Origin: an uncultured Amylibacter sp.
GTDB taxonomy: Bacteria; Pseudomonadota; Alphaproteobacteria; Rhodobacterales; Rhodobacteraceae
Direction: 5' to 3'
Length of the DNA: 64,000 bases
NCBI GenBank assembly: GCA_943846615.1
Contig: OX044354.1
Span: 2,249,001 to 2,313,000 of the forward strand
Shown here piece after piece: positions 53,060 to 63,110 of the stretch. Positions within the stretch are counted from its first letter, which is position 1. Every line of letters begins with the position of its first letter. A program made the position numbers and the translations under genes. Below the pieces are notes generated by a model. The model made no database searches. It saw only the letters and a list, made by a program, of their open reading frames with translations, and was not told the origin of the DNA.

Positions 53060-54345
53060 TGGCCGACCTCCTTTGCTGTAGCAAGGATCGCGGAGGAAGG
53101 GCTGTCGGAGGCAAAGGCGGCGATGATGCGCAGCACTTCTTCATCAGATGCTTCTGCAACCATTTCTGCGAATTGTGTAGGGGATGTTGGCGGCAGTCCA
53201 TCCGACCCAAGGTTTTGGAAAAAATCCAAATAGGCACGGGGGCTTTGGGTCAAGGATTTGGTGTAGGCGACGTTTTTGGCGCGTGCGATTTCGATTTCCT
53301 CCGGGGTTATAGATTTTGTGCGCATCTCTGCGATCGCAAATTCTAGGGATGCAAGGGCCTCTTCGAGAGTGACGCCGTCGAATGGCGTCAGGTGCACCGT
53401 ATATTCCAGATCACCGTCGATTGCGATGTAGGACCCTTGGGAAAAATCCTGTGCAGTAAAGCCTTCGAGATACAAGGCGTTGTTGATGTGCGAGTTATAG
53501 ATGTCGGATGCGATGAAGAATGACGCTTGCATGGCTAAAATATCCTGAGGTTCGCTGAACTCGAAAAACTTGGCGTAAGCGATGGTGTCTTCCAGCACGC
53601 GGGATGTTTCGATTTTCGTCACCGAACGCAGATCGGGTTCTGGGTGATGATCCAACCATAAATCAGGAACCTGTTGTGTTCTCACGGTGTCGCCAAAATA
53701 TTCGGTGACCTTGGCCTGTGCCGTTGCCTGATCGATATTGCCCGAAATGATGATCATCGCATTGGACGGTTGATAATGTTTGGCATGAAATTCCATGGCG
53801 GCGGGCACAGTGATCCGATCCAGATCATTAATATCGTCATTGGCCCGTCCCGTTTTCGCCCCATACAGGTTTTGTAACGCCAAACGGCGCAACCAACGCA
53901 CCGGCGCGTTACGCTCTTTGTATAAAATCTCGCGTTTGACGATGTCGATTTCTGACAGGGTGAAGGAAGGGCGCAACTTTGGCGGATCTAATACGGCGCG
54001 GGTTAGTTGCATCAATTTGTCGATTTCAGCAGGCGTACCAGAGTTGCCATAAACAGTGGACACAGCCGAAGTGAACGCATTCAAATCGCGCTGACGTGGT
54101 TCCTGCAACACTGCCGTATCCGATGACAACGCCGCCAGATGTTCGGTGTAATGCGCAATATTTGAAATATCATCTTCGTCATTGGTGCCAGACAAAACCA
54201 CCAGTTGCACATCCACGCGGTTTCGTTCGGTCATGGGTATGACATAGGCATTGTACAGCCCATGCGGTTCATCCAGCGGGATCACGGTTTGGGCATATGC
54301 GGGCAGGGACAGGAGTAGGGCGGTCAGCGTGGCAATGAATTTCAT
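53056..54345 (-). CDS. M16-family zinc peptidase, catalytic subunit
   Basis: A 429-residue exported peptidase with the signal peptide MKFIATLTALLLSLPAYA, cleaved after AYA. The inverted zinc motif HYTEH (H65-x-x-E68-H69) and the downstream glutamate region SEIDIVKREILYKER mark an active pitrilysin-type enzyme. The frame is open from 54501, but ATG 54345 follows AAAGAG and begins an exact signal peptide. It is followed with a 4-bp overlap by the non-catalytic partner. The substrate is unknown; periplasmic peptides are likely. Confidence 0.88.
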   Translation of the reverse strand: MKFIATLTALLLSLPAYAQTVIPLDEPHGLYNAYVIPMTERNRVDVQLVVLSGTNDEDDISNIAHYTEHLAALSSDTAVLQEPRQRDLNAFTSAVSTVYGNSGTPAEIDKLMQLTRAVLDPPKLRPSFTLSEIDIVKREILYKERNAPVRWLRRLALQNLYGAKTGRANDDINDLDRITVPAAMEFHAKHYQPSNAMIIISGNIDQATAQAKVTEYFGDTVRTQQVPDLWLDHHPEPDLRSVTKIETSRVLEDTIAYAKFFEFSEPQDILAMQASFFIASDIYNSHINNALYLEGFTAQDFSQGSYIAIDGDLEYTVHLTPFDGVTLEEALASLEFAIAEMRTKSITPEEIEIARAKNVAYTKSLTQSPRAYLDFFQNLGSDGLPPTSPTQFAEMVAEASDEEVLRIIAAFASDSPSSAILATAKEVGQ

Positions 54346-54436
54346 GGGGCTCTTTTGATTGTTTTGAAGAGTTTGGGGGAAAGGGGGTGGTTCGTCAAAT
54401 GTGTATTTTGAAATGGTGTGATTTGAGCGATATTTT

Positions 54437-54811
54437 TCAACGCATTCCGAAAAACCGCACTCCGAAAATGCGTTTGCATTGCTTAAGGCATTTAGGACCA
54501 AGTAGATTTATGATCCAGTGATCTGTGGCCAGTCCATTTTCATTACACGGCATGTGTTCGAGGAATGATACAGTAATCAATTCGGTTATTGCACGATCAC
54601 CCAGTGAAAAACCGCTTTCGATGTCATCAAAAAAGGCAGGGTGCCAATCTAAAGCCATATCGCTGATTTCTATATTTCTGAGGTAGTCTGATATAAGTAG
54701 GTGGGGTAAAATGTCTTGATTGTTAAATTCGTGATGTTCGTGAAATATATCACCAAGTGTTGGATATTTGTGCGCTAAATAACCAACAAAGGCCACGTTG
54801 CTTGCTGTCAT
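54437..54811 (-). CDS. Hypothetical protein, orphan
   Basis: A 124-residue soluble protein without signal or membrane segments: an acidic/aromatic middle (LPHLLISDYLRNIEISDMALDWHPAFFDDIESG) and a basic C-terminus (KCLKQCKRIFGVRFFGMR). Its base composition is more AT-rich than that of its neighbours, which suggests later arrival. It faintly recalls small DUF7674-type or immunity-like proteins, but I cannot name it with confidence. It lies between the M16 pair and the inverted-repeat region, with a short ORF ending 2 bp before its start. Confidence 0.6.
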   Translation of the reverse strand: MTASNVAFVGYLAHKYPTLGDIFHEHHEFNNQDILPHLLISDYLRNIEISDMALDWHPAFFDDIESGFSLGDRAITELITVSFLEHMPCNENGLATDHWIINLLGPKCLKQCKRIFGVRFFGMR

Positions 54812-54813
54812 TA

Positions 54814-54957
54814 TTATAGGCTTTCCAAATTGTTTGACTTAAACCTGCATCGAATTAGCAGACGGCTCAAGGCTGTTGTTACTCCGCGCGGAATCAAGGC
54901 CGTAGGCCGCCGCGCATCGTTGGCCCGTCCCATGGGCAAACGATTGGCTAGAGTCAT
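54814..54957 (-). other. Short ORF (47 codons) overlapping the inverted-repeat arm
   Basis: From ATG 54957 the frame reads MTLANRLPMGRANDARRPTA and on to RCRFKSNNLESL before TAA, 2 bp ahead of the 124-residue gene. It is arginine-rich and has no clear ribosome-binding site. From memory, a stretch like ANDARPTALIPRG recurs between genes in Roseobacter-group genomes, so this is more likely the translation of an intergenic repeat than a gene. Confidence 0.3.
54911..54928 (+). repeat. Inverted-repeat arm, left
   Basis: CGCGCATCGTTGGCCCGT is perfectly repeated in inverse orientation at 55027-55044. Beyond the arm the similarity continues with a 5-nt gap (GGG-AAACGA on both sides), so each arm is about 35 bp of a repeated unit. 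The inner part, CGTTGGCCC, can instead pair locally with GGGCAAACG at 54934-54942 with one mismatch. Confidence 0.75.
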
Positions 54958-54995
54958 GTGCTAATACATTTGTTTAGATACTTGGGAGGGATAAA

Positions 54996-55160
54996 GTGAC
55001 CATCACGCATGGCTGTTCGTTTTCCCACGGGCCAACGATGCGCGACCTGCACCAAACCCCATCGGATTCGTCCGTTAGCGCGAACGCAACGCATGATTTT
55101 CCGTATAAATACCTATTTTTACCACCTATTTCGTGCCAGATTGTCGCGCTTTTTAGTTAA
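54996..55160 (+). CDS. Candidate small ORF (54 aa) with strong ribosome-binding site
   Basis: GTG 54996 is preceded by GGGAGGG with 5-nt spacing, an unusually good Shine-Dalgarno site. The product, starting MTITHGCSFSHGPTMRDLHQ and ending in PPISCQIVALFS, has no recognisable domain. The reading frame crosses the right inverted-repeat arm, so protein-level conservation could come from the repeat. It precedes atpH by 167 bp on the same strand. Confidence 0.3.
   Translation: MTITHGCSFSHGPTMRDLHQTPSDSSVSANATHDFPYKYLFLPPISCQIVALFS
55027..55044 (-). repeat. Inverted-repeat arm, right
   Basis: ACGGGCCAACGATGCGCG is the exact reverse complement of 54911-54928; the spacing between arms is 98 bp. A degenerate third copy (15 of 16 bases of GGCTAACGATGCGCGG) overlaps the stop codon of the gene ending at 63100. 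Confidence 0.75.
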
Positions 55161-55211
55161 CCTACTGTAAAACAACAATTTTCCACAAATTCACAACAGA
55201 CCAAGACAGTT

Positions 55212-55227
55212 GCATACAAACGTATGC
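55212..55227. promoter_or_regulatory. Inverted repeat upstream of the atp operon
   Basis: GCATAC-AAAC-GTATGC is a perfect 6-bp inverted repeat about 100 bp before atpH, in the AT-rich stretch expected to hold the promoter. It could be an operator; no regulator is implied by the sequence. Confidence 0.4.
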
Positions 55228-55290
55228 TTTGTTATCACGCGCCGAGTTTAGATGGATTCTGTTCGGAAACTGTCTTTATTGTTCGGGAAC

Positions 55291-55305
55291 GGGGAAATTT
55301 TCCCC
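55291..55305. promoter_or_regulatory. Palindrome in the atpH leader
   Basis: GGGGAAA-T-TTTCCCC ends 22 bp before the atpH GTG and just before the GAAAGG ribosome-binding site, so as RNA or as DNA it could affect expression of the operon. The 1-nt centre is too small for a stable RNA loop unless the stem frays. Confidence 0.4.
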
Positions 55306-55327
55306 ATAACATATCGAAAGGTTGCAC

Positions 55328-55888
55328 GTGTCTGACACAGGTTCGATATCATCAGGAGTAGCTGCGCGTTATGCGACAGCACTGTTTGATTTGGCGAAAG
55401 ACGCCAAGAAGTTGCCCGCAGTCGAAAAAGATCTGGATGCATTGGAAGCGGCGCTTGCCGACAACGAAGCATTGCGCGATCTTATTCAATCCCCCGTATA
55501 CAGCCGCGATGATGCGGCGGGTGCGATTGCTGCGCTGGCAAAGAAAATGAAATTGTCACCAATGGTTGGTAGCACTTTGGGCCTGATGGCGCAAAAACGC
55601 CGCCTGCCAGTGGTGCCTGCGTTAATCAATGCCGTTCGCGACATGATTGCCGAGGAAAAAGGTGAAATCACTGCGGAAGTTACCGCGGCGAAGAAGCTGA
55701 CTGCCGCGCAGGAAAAGAAATTGGCTGCGACGCTTAAGGCGTCCGTAGGCAAGGATGTGAATATCAAAGCCACCGTTGACGAAAGTCTGATCGGTGGTTT
55801 GATCGTTAAAGTGGGTTCGAAAATGATCGATAGCTCGATCAAATCGAAACTCTCAAATCTTCAAAACGTAATGAAAGAGGTCGGATAA
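55328..55888 (+). CDS. atpH: ATP synthase F1 delta subunit
   Basis: Peripheral-stalk subunit that joins F1 to the b subunits. Its 186 residues have the OSCP/delta pattern [17 protein letters not shown] at the start and [33 protein letters not shown] at the end. Start GTG 55328 ([10 protein letters not shown]) has GAAAGG 6 nt upstream; the TTG at 55322 is less likely. It overlaps atpA by one base (TAATG). It is first of the atpHAGDC operon; F0 genes are elsewhere, as usual in this order. Confidence 0.96.
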   Translation: MSDTGSISSGVAARYATALFDLAKDAKKLPAVEKDLDALEAALADNEALRDLIQSPVYSRDDAAGAIAALAKKMKLSPMVGSTLGLMAQKRRLPVVPALINAVRDMIAEEKGEITAEVTAAKKLTAAQEKKLAATLKASVGKDVNIKATVDESLIGGLIVKVGSKMIDSSIKSKLSNLQNVMKEVG

Positions 55889-57423
55889 TGGCTATCCAAG
55901 CTGCAGAAATTTCTGCGATCCTCAAGGACCAAATTAAGAATTTTGGTCAAGAGGCTGAAGTTGCCGAAGTAGGCCGCGTATTGTCAGTTGGTGACGGTAT
56001 CGCGCGTGTACATGGTTTGGACAATGTTCAAGCCGGTGAAATGGTTGAATTCCCTGGTGGTATCCGCGGAATGGCCTTGAACCTAGAAGCAGACAACGTT
56101 GGTGTTGTTATCTTCGGTTCTGACCAATCAATCAAAGAAGGCGACACAGTTAAGCGTACAAACGCGATTGTGGACGTACCAGTTGGCCCAGAATTGTTGG
56201 GTCGCGTTGTTGACGGTTTGGGTAACCCAATCGACGGCAAGGGCCCAATCAAAACGAAGAAGCGTTCAACCGCTGACGTTAAGGCCCCTGGCATTATCCC
56301 ACGGAAATCAGTTCACGAGCCGATGGCGACTGGTTTGAAATCTGTTGATGCTTTGATCCCGATTGGCCGTGGCCAACGTGAGCTTATCATTGGTGACCGC
56401 CAAACTGGTAAAACTGCTGTGGCTTTGGATACGATCCTTAACCAAAAAGCATACAACGACGCTGCAAAAGACGATTCAGAAAAATTGTTCTGTATCTATG
56501 TTGCTGTTGGTCAAAAGCGTTCAACTGTTGCTCAGCTTGTTAAAAAGTTGGAAGAAACAGGCGCGATGGAATACACAATCGTTGTTGCTGCGACGGCTTC
56601 TGATCCTGCTCCTATGCAGTTCTTGGCGCCATATGCTGCGACGTCTATGGGTGAGTACTTCCGCGACAAAGGCATGCACGGCCTGATGATTTATGATGAT
56701 TTGACGAAACAAGCTGTTGCTTACCGTCAAATGTCATTGCTACTTCGTCGTCCACCAGGACGTGAAGCTTACCCAGGTGACGTTTTCTACCTTCACTCCA
56801 GATTGCTTGAACGTTCTGCGAAATTGGGCGACAAAGCTGGTAACGGTTCATTGACTGCTTTGCCAGTGATTGAAACTCAAGGTGGTGACGTTTCTGCGTT
56901 TATCCCAACAAACGTTATTTCGATTACAGACGGTCAGATCTTCTTGGAAACTGAATTGTTCTACCAAGGTATCCGTCCTGCGGTTAACACTGGTTTGTCA
57001 GTTTCTCGTGTTGGTTCATCTGCGCAAACAAACGCAATGAAATCAGTTGCGGGTTCCATTAAATTGGAATTGGCTCAGTATCGTGAAATGGCTGCGTTTG
57101 CGCAGTTCGGTTCAGACCTTGATGCATCTACACAGCAATTGCTTGCTCGTGGTGCGCGTTTGACTGAATTGTTGAAGCAACCTCAATATTCACCGCTGAC
57201 AACTGCGGAACAGGTTTTGGTTATCTATGCAGGTACCAAAGGTTACTTGGATACAATCGAAGTAAGCCAAGTTCGCGCATTCGAAGACGGTTTGTTGAAC
57301 TTTGCTCGCACAAACCACGCTGATGTTCTTGAGTGGATCAAAACTGATGATCCAAAACTTAAGGGCGAAGCTGAAGATCGCGTAAAAGCCGTTGTTGAAT
57401 CTTTTGCTAAAGATTTCGCGTAA
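55888..57423 (+). CDS. atpA: ATP synthase F1 alpha subunit
   Basis: Non-catalytic nucleotide-binding subunit of F1, 511 residues. P-loop is [16 protein letters not shown]; the signature PALNVGISVSRVGSAAQ-type stretch appears as [23 protein letters not shown], with the arginine finger within SVSRVGS. N-terminal [29 protein letters not shown] is typical. The gene uses many T-ending codons, unlike the G/C-ending codons of most genes in the window, possibly a high-expression bias. It is followed after 37 bp by atpG. Confidence 0.98.
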   Translation: MAIQAAEISAILKDQIKNFGQEAEVAEVGRVLSVGDGIARVHGLDNVQAGEMVEFPGGIRGMALNLEADNVGVVIFGSDQSIKEGDTVKRTNAIVDVPVGPELLGRVVDGLGNPIDGKGPIKTKKRSTADVKAPGIIPRKSVHEPMATGLKSVDALIPIGRGQRELIIGDRQTGKTAVALDTILNQKAYNDAAKDDSEKLFCIYVAVGQKRSTVAQLVKKLEETGAMEYTIVVAATASDPAPMQFLAPYAATSMGEYFRDKGMHGLMIYDDLTKQAVAYRQMSLLLRRPPGREAYPGDVFYLHSRLLERSAKLGDKAGNGSLTALPVIETQGGDVSAFIPTNVISITDGQIFLETELFYQGIRPAVNTGLSVSRVGSSAQTNAMKSVAGSIKLELAQYREMAAFAQFGSDLDASTQQLLARGARLTELLKQPQYSPLTTAEQVLVIYAGTKGYLDTIEVSQVRAFEDGLLNFARTNHADVLEWIKTDDPKLKGEAEDRVKAVVESFAKDFA

Positions 57424-57460
57424 GTAACTAGAAGCCTTTTGGAACAAGGAGTTTGGATAG

Positions 57461-58333
57461 ATGCCAAACCTCAAGGACCTAAAAACACGGATCGACAGCG
57501 TTAAGTCAACGCGTAAGATCACCAAGGCTATGCAAATGGTTGCAGCTGCAAAGCTGCGCCGTGCGCAAGAGGCGGCCGAAGCTGGCCGTCCATACGCTGA
57601 CCGCATGAATGCGGTGATGGCAAATTTGGCAGGCGCATCAGCTGGTTCTGATAGCGCGCCAAAATTGTTGGCTGGCTCTGGTGATGATCAAGTTCACATG
57701 TTGGTGGTTGCGACCGCTGAACGTGGCTTGTGTGGTGGCTTTAACTCTTCAATCGCTAAATTGGCTCGCGCCAAAGCGGAAGAGTTGAAAGCAGCTGGTA
57801 AAACCGTGAAAATTTTAACCGTCGGGAAAAAAGGTCGCGAGCAATTGCAACGTGACTTGGGCGATTTAATGGTAGATCACGTTGATCTGTCAGAAGTAAA
57901 GAAAATTGGTTACACCAATGCTTCTGACATCGCGTCTGATATCGTTGCCCGCTTTAACGCTGGTGAATTTGATGTAGCGACTATCTTCTACAACAAATTC
58001 CAATCAGTAATGAGCCAGATCCCAACAGCATTACAACTGATCCCCGCATCGTTCGAAGCAGAAGAAGGCACAGAAGCGCCTTTGTATGAATACGAACCAG
58101 GTGAAGAAGAAATCTTGGCAGACCTACTGCCTCGTGCCTTGTCCACCCAAGTTTTCACAGCTTTGCTGGAAAATGGTGCATCAGAGCAGGGTGCGCGTAT
58201 GTCCGCCATGGATAACGCCACACGCAATGCTGGTGACATGATCGACAAATTGACGATTGAATATAACCGTTCACGTCAAGCGGCGATTACAAACGAATTG
58301 ATCGAGATTATCTCGGGCGCGGAAGCGCTTTAA
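57461..58333 (+). CDS. atpG: ATP synthase F1 gamma subunit
   Basis: Central rotating shaft of the F1 motor, 290 residues. N-terminus [36 protein letters not shown] and C-terminus [46 protein letters not shown] are the two helices of the coiled-coil shaft; [14 protein letters not shown] lies in the middle domain. A good AAGGAG site precedes the ATG. It is 18 bp from atpD. Confidence 0.98.
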   Translation: MPNLKDLKTRIDSVKSTRKITKAMQMVAAAKLRRAQEAAEAGRPYADRMNAVMANLAGASAGSDSAPKLLAGSGDDQVHMLVVATAERGLCGGFNSSIAKLARAKAEELKAAGKTVKILTVGKKGREQLQRDLGDLMVDHVDLSEVKKIGYTNASDIASDIVARFNAGEFDVATIFYNKFQSVMSQIPTALQLIPASFEAEEGTEAPLYEYEPGEEEILADLLPRALSTQVFTALLENGASEQGARMSAMDNATRNAGDMIDKLTIEYNRSRQAAITNELIEIISGAEAL

Positions 58334-59785
<1,452 letters not shown>

Positions 59786-59802
59786 TCGAAAGGGTCATTA
59801 AC

Positions 59803-60192
59803 ATGGCTACGATCCAATTTGACCTAGTGTCACCAGAGCGTAAGTTGGCATCTGTCGCTGCATCCGAGATTCAAATCCCGGGTGCCGACGGCGACTTTAC
59901 TGCGATGGCGGAACATGCGCCGATGCTAACGACTTTGCGTCCAGGTTTGTTGTCTGTGAAAGCGGACAACGACGTTACAGAATACATCGTAACGGGCGGT
60001 TTTGTCGAAGTATCCGGCACAAACGCATCTGTCTTGGCTGAGACAGCTTTGCCAAAAGGCGAAGTAACCAGCGACGTTGTTGACGGCCTTATCGCCGACG
60101 CAACAGCAGCAGCCGAAGCGGCATCTGCACAAGACAAGGATGCGGCGAACAAACGTTTGGCTGATACGAAAGCATTGCTTGAGTTGATCTAA
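59803..60192 (+). CDS. atpC: ATP synthase F1 epsilon subunit
   Basis: Subunit that couples the central stalk to the c-ring and can inhibit ATP hydrolysis. Its 129 residues include the N-terminal beta-sandwich (IQFDLVSPERKLASVAASEIQIPGADGDFTAMAEHAPMLTTLRPGLL) and a short two-helix C-terminal domain (EAASAQDKDAANKRLADTKALLELI), slightly shorter than in E. coli. It is last in the operon and is followed at 60218 by a strong terminator. Confidence 0.96.
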   Translation: MATIQFDLVSPERKLASVAASEIQIPGADGDFTAMAEHAPMLTTLRPGLLSVKADNDVTEYIVTGGFVEVSGTNASVLAETALPKGEVTSDVVDGLIADATAAAEAASAQDKDAANKRLADTKALLELI

Positions 60193-60217
60193 GCATTGTT
60201 GCTTACAAAATTTTAAA

Positions 60218-60248
60218 AGGCCCCTTTTTCGGAAGGGGCTTTTTTTTG
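60218..60248 (+). terminator. Rho-independent terminator of the atp operon
   Basis: GCCCCTT (60220-60226) pairs with AAGGGGC (60233-60239) around TTTCGG and is followed by eight T (60240-60247). It lies 27 bp past the atpC stop codon. Confidence 0.93.
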
Positions 60249-60286
60249 TGCCTAATTTCGTATTTGATAGGGCAAAGGGGTATTTT

Positions 60287-60646
60287 ATGGCCAAGATTTT
60301 AAGCTCTTCACTCGCAATTGACCAAGGCGACGTGCTGGTGTTTTCCGATTTGGAAGATGGCGGCGACATGTGGACAGGCAAGGGTGATCGTTCCCGCACG
60401 GCGCGTGTGAATTTTCGCGAACAGTTCCGCGAAAAACCGATGGTGTCACTGGGCATCAAGATGATTGATGCGGATGGTAGTGCGAACCTGCGGTATGATT
60501 TGATATTAGAGGACGTGAGTTCGACTGGGTTTAACATCCGTTTGAAAACTTGGGGTGATACGAAAATCGCCCGCGCATCGGTGAATTGGGGCGCTATTGG
60601 CGCGGGTTACGGCGATGACGATTGGGATGATGTTGATCCATATTGA
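60287..60646 (+). CDS. H-type lectin domain protein
   Basis: A 119-residue protein with one H-type lectin domain (ARVNFREQFREKPMVSLGIKMIDADGSANLRYDLILEDVSSTGFNIRLKTWGDTKIARASVNWGAIG), a six-stranded carbohydrate-binding fold known from Helix agglutinin and discoidin. Asp/Tyr-rich C-terminal tail. There is no signal peptide, so it is either cytoplasmic or exported by another route. ATG 60287 (MAKILSSS) has AAAGGGG 6-9 nt upstream. It stands alone after the atp terminator; the ligand is unknown. Confidence 0.8.
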   Translation: MAKILSSSLAIDQGDVLVFSDLEDGGDMWTGKGDRSRTARVNFREQFREKPMVSLGIKMIDADGSANLRYDLILEDVSSTGFNIRLKTWGDTKIARASVNWGAIGAGYGDDDWDDVDPY

Positions 60647-60698
60647 CTATCTTTACTAGCCTAACAATCCTTTTTAAGAAAATTTTTTTGAGGTGGAT

Positions 60699-61244
60699 AT
60701 GCCGAAACCAAAACGTAGATGTGATGAGTGTGAAAGCCTTTACTTTTCCGAAGCTTCTCAAATGATGTCGCTATGTCCAGAATGCTCTCATTTGTTATAT
60801 GATTACCCAAATTGTCAGCATAAATTTGAAAACGGCAGTTGCGTAAACTGCGGATGGGACGGTTCTCGTTCGGAATATCTCAAAGGGCTGTTACAACGCC
60901 ATAACATGTCTGATGCCGAGTTAAATGATGAACTCGTCTTTCTAGAAGGCAGGATGAAGAAGCTCTCACGTTTAAAAGAAGTTAAAGCTTTGATGAGTGA
61001 AATTGCTCCGCCTCCACTGGTCATGGTTGCCATAGGATGTAATTGGAGAACCCTCGAGTGTGAAGGGGCGAGGGACGGCCTTCTAGATTTGAAGGTTCTA
61101 CTCAATGAAAGTTTTGTTGTAAGGGGGGAAATACCTAATGATCTAACAGCAAAGGTGGAACACGCTCGTCCTTACTTGTTATCGGACTATTTATTGAGGG
61201 GCACGGCTAGTGAACGTCGCCAAATTGGACTCATTTTGGCTTGA
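60699..61244 (+). CDS. Zinc-ribbon protein of unknown function
   Basis: A 181-residue cytoplasmic protein. Residues 8-53 form two zinc ribbons (CDECESLYF ... LCPEC and CQHKFENGSCVNCGW); a Lys/Leu-rich helical linker (ELVFLEGRMKKLSRLKEVKALM) joins them to an unrecognised C-terminal domain of about 80 residues. GAGG sits 5 nt before ATG 60699, so this start is preferred to GTG 60693. AT-richer than its neighbours, it may be acquired. It lies alone between the lectin gene and prs. Confidence 0.68.
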   Translation: MPKPKRRCDECESLYFSEASQMMSLCPECSHLLYDYPNCQHKFENGSCVNCGWDGSRSEYLKGLLQRHNMSDAELNDELVFLEGRMKKLSRLKEVKALMSEIAPPPLVMVAIGCNWRTLECEGARDGLLDLKVLLNESFVVRGEIPNDLTAKVEHARPYLLSDYLLRGTASERRQIGLILA

Positions 61245-61280
61245 AGGCGCCGTAAAGCCTATCTTATCATAATATCCAAA

Positions 61281-61310
61281 CAAAAACGGGTGCTCAAAGG
61301 CACCCGAATT
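61281..61310 (-). terminator. Terminator of prs (bidirectional hairpin)
   Basis: CGGGTGC (61287-61293) pairs with GCACCCG (61300-61306) around a TCAAAG loop. On the minus strand a T5 run follows, giving a good terminator 56 bp past the prs stop; on the plus strand the tail is AATTTT, so it may also stop the zinc-ribbon gene. Confidence 0.85.
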
Positions 61311-61336
61311 TTACGATCTATAATGGTATCAAGGGT

Positions 61337-61363
61337 TTAACCCCCTGTCCCCATGGGGACACT
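61337..61363 (-). repeat. 27-bp palindrome-bearing repeat, copy B
   Basis: Exact inverse of the element at 20482-20508, with the 16-bp palindrome TGTCCCCATGGGGACA at its core. Its end coincides with the prs stop codon, so in the sense of prs it reads stop codon, GTGTCCCC and on. Confidence 0.8.
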
Positions 61364-62370
61364 TAGTATGTGCCCTGATACAGCGGGCCCAAAGTATCCT
61401 CATCAAACAGCGATGAAACAGACGTCCCATTCGCAATATTCATCGTGGCCTGCGCCAGCATCGGGGCCAATGGAACCGTACGAATTTTATCGCATGCCTT
61501 GGCTTCTTCGCTGATTGCGATGCTGTCTGTAATTACCAGATGTTTCATCACAGATTTAGAAATACGATCAATCGCGGGGCCAGACAGGACGCCGTGAGTG
61601 ATGTATGATGTGACCTCTGTCGCGCCTTCGGCAATCAATGTTTCCGCCGCCTTACACAGCGTGCCAGCGGTATCACAGATATCGTCCACGATGATACAAC
61701 GGCGACCCTCGACGTTACCAATCACGGTCATTTCTGAAATCTCGCCCGGTTTATTGCGGCGTTTGTCCACGATCGCCAAGTCAGCACCGATACGTTTCGC
61801 CAATTCACGCGCACGGGCAACACCACCCACATCTGGTGAAATCACGGTGACGTCTGACATGTCTTTGAAATGGTGCATCACGTCCAGCGCGAACACAGGC
61901 GCGGCGTAGAGGTTATCCACGGGGATGTCGAAGAAACCTTGGATCTGTGCGGCGTGCAAATCGACAGTCAGGATGCGTTCAACGCCTGCTTCGGTCAAAA
62001 GGTTTGCGACCAATTTGGCAGAAATAGGCGTGCGGGCCTTGGTGCGTCGATCTTGACGGGCGTAGCCGAAGTAGGGGATCACGGCGGTGATGCGTTCCGC
62101 TGATGAACGACGTAGGGCGTCGGACATGATCAACAGTTCCATCAGGTTGTCATTCGCAGGGTTCGATGTGGATTGGATGATAAACATATCTTCGCCACGG
62201 ACGTTTTCGTAGACTTCGACGAAGATTTCACCGTCGTTGAAACGCTCAACACGCGTGTCGATCAATTTCACCGGTTGTCCACGGTGCAGCGACATGCGTT
62301 TTGCGATGCTTTCGGCCAGTGGTAAGTTGGAATTGCCTGTGATTAGCTTTGGTTCGATTTGTGTGCTCAT
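61363..62370 (-). CDS. prs: Ribose-phosphate pyrophosphokinase
   Basis: Makes PRPP from ribose-5-phosphate and ATP for nucleotide, histidine and tryptophan synthesis. Its 335 residues include [36 protein letters not shown], the metal-binding [21 protein letters not shown], the flexible loop [12 protein letters not shown] and the PRPP loop [16 protein letters not shown] 62370 (MSTQIEPK) has GGGGA 4-5 nt upstream; the longer start at 62394 is not favoured. It stands alone and is divergent from the DsbA-like gene. Confidence 0.96.
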   Translation of the reverse strand: MSTQIEPKLITGNSNLPLAESIAKRMSLHRGQPVKLIDTRVERFNDGEIFVEVYENVRGEDMFIIQSTSNPANDNLMELLIMSDALRRSSAERITAVIPYFGYARQDRRTKARTPISAKLVANLLTEAGVERILTVDLHAAQIQGFFDIPVDNLYAAPVFALDVMHHFKDMSDVTVISPDVGGVARARELAKRIGADLAIVDKRRNKPGEISEMTVIGNVEGRRCIIVDDICDTAGTLCKAAETLIAEGATEVTSYITHGVLSGPAIDRISKSVMKHLVITDSIAISEEAKACDKIRTVPLAPMLAQATMNIANGTSVSSLFDEDTLGPLYQGTY

Positions 62371-62503
62371 GTCGGTCCCCATGCAGTCCGCCACGGCAGC
62401 TGTGGCAGATTCTCTTGCGTGGTTGTCGATACCATTGCAAATGTGTTTTGCCTAGATGGTTCAGGGGTGATAACCAGCAAATAGCGAATAAATGGAGAGC
62501 CAA

Positions 62504-63100
62504 ATGACGCAGATTGATTATTACATGTTTACCTTGTCACCTTTCACCTATCTGGCGGGGGATGGTTTGGAGGAAATAGCAGCCAAACACGGCGCAACAA
62601 TTAATTATAAACCGTTTCATTTAATCCAAGTGTTTGAACGCACAGGTGGGACAGCGCCCAAGGACCGTCATATCTCTCGTCAGGAATATCGTGCACAGGA
62701 ATTGCCACGGATTGCGAAGTTCCGCGGGATGCCAATTACCGAAAAGCCAGCGTTTTGGCCAACAAACCCTGCGCCGAGTTGTTATGCAATTATCGCGGCG
62801 CAAAATGCAGGTGGTGGCGATGTTGGTGGTTTGTGCCAATCGATCCTGCGGGCCTGTTGGGTTGAAGACAAAGACATTGCGGATGAGGCGGTTGTAAAGG
62901 AATGTTTGGTCGCAAATGGGTTCGATGCAGGCCTGACAGACAGCGGCATGTTGCAAGGCGCGGAAACATTCGCCAGCAATACAGAGGCGGCGGTGATGGA
63001 TAATGTGTTTGGCGCGCCAACATATGTCGTGAACGGGCAGGTATTTTTCGGACAGGATCGTTTGGAGTATTTGGATGCTTATTTGAGTGAGCTTGGCTAA
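62504..63100 (+). CDS. DsbA-family 2-hydroxychromene-2-carboxylate isomerase-like protein
   Basis: A 198-residue thioredoxin-fold protein of the kappa-GST/HCCA isomerase group: IDYYMFTLSPFTYLAGDGLEEIAAKHG (Ser in place of the DsbA CxxC), PAFWPTNPAPSCYAIIAAQ, and the cis-Pro region NVFGAPTYVVNGQVFFGQDRLEYL. It likely acts on an aromatic or glutathione-linked substrate; the true substrate is unknown. GGAGAG precedes ATG 62504. Its stop codon lies in a degenerate copy of the inverted-repeat unit of 54911. Confidence 0.84.
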   Translation: MTQIDYYMFTLSPFTYLAGDGLEEIAAKHGATINYKPFHLIQVFERTGGTAPKDRHISRQEYRAQELPRIAKFRGMPITEKPAFWPTNPAPSCYAIIAAQNAGGGDVGGLCQSILRACWVEDKDIADEAVVKECLVANGFDAGLTDSGMLQGAETFASNTEAAVMDNVFGAPTYVVNGQVFFGQDRLEYLDAYLSELG

Positions 63101-63110
63101 CGATGCGCGG

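Larger units (their letters stand above)
54812..55327. other. 516-bp intergenic region upstream of the atp operon
   Basis: This region holds two 18-bp inverted-repeat arms, two short ORFs (47 and 54 codons, listed separately), a 16-bp hairpin at 55212 and a palindrome at 55291. The atp promoter must lie here, probably in the AT-rich part from 55080 on. I saw no tRNA or known RNA family. Confidence 0.7.

Noticed and set aside
54812..55327. 6S RNA, tmRNA or tRNA in the gap before the atp operon
   Set aside because: The inverted repeat gives a long stem, but no tRNA-like arms or 6S central bubble could be made out.
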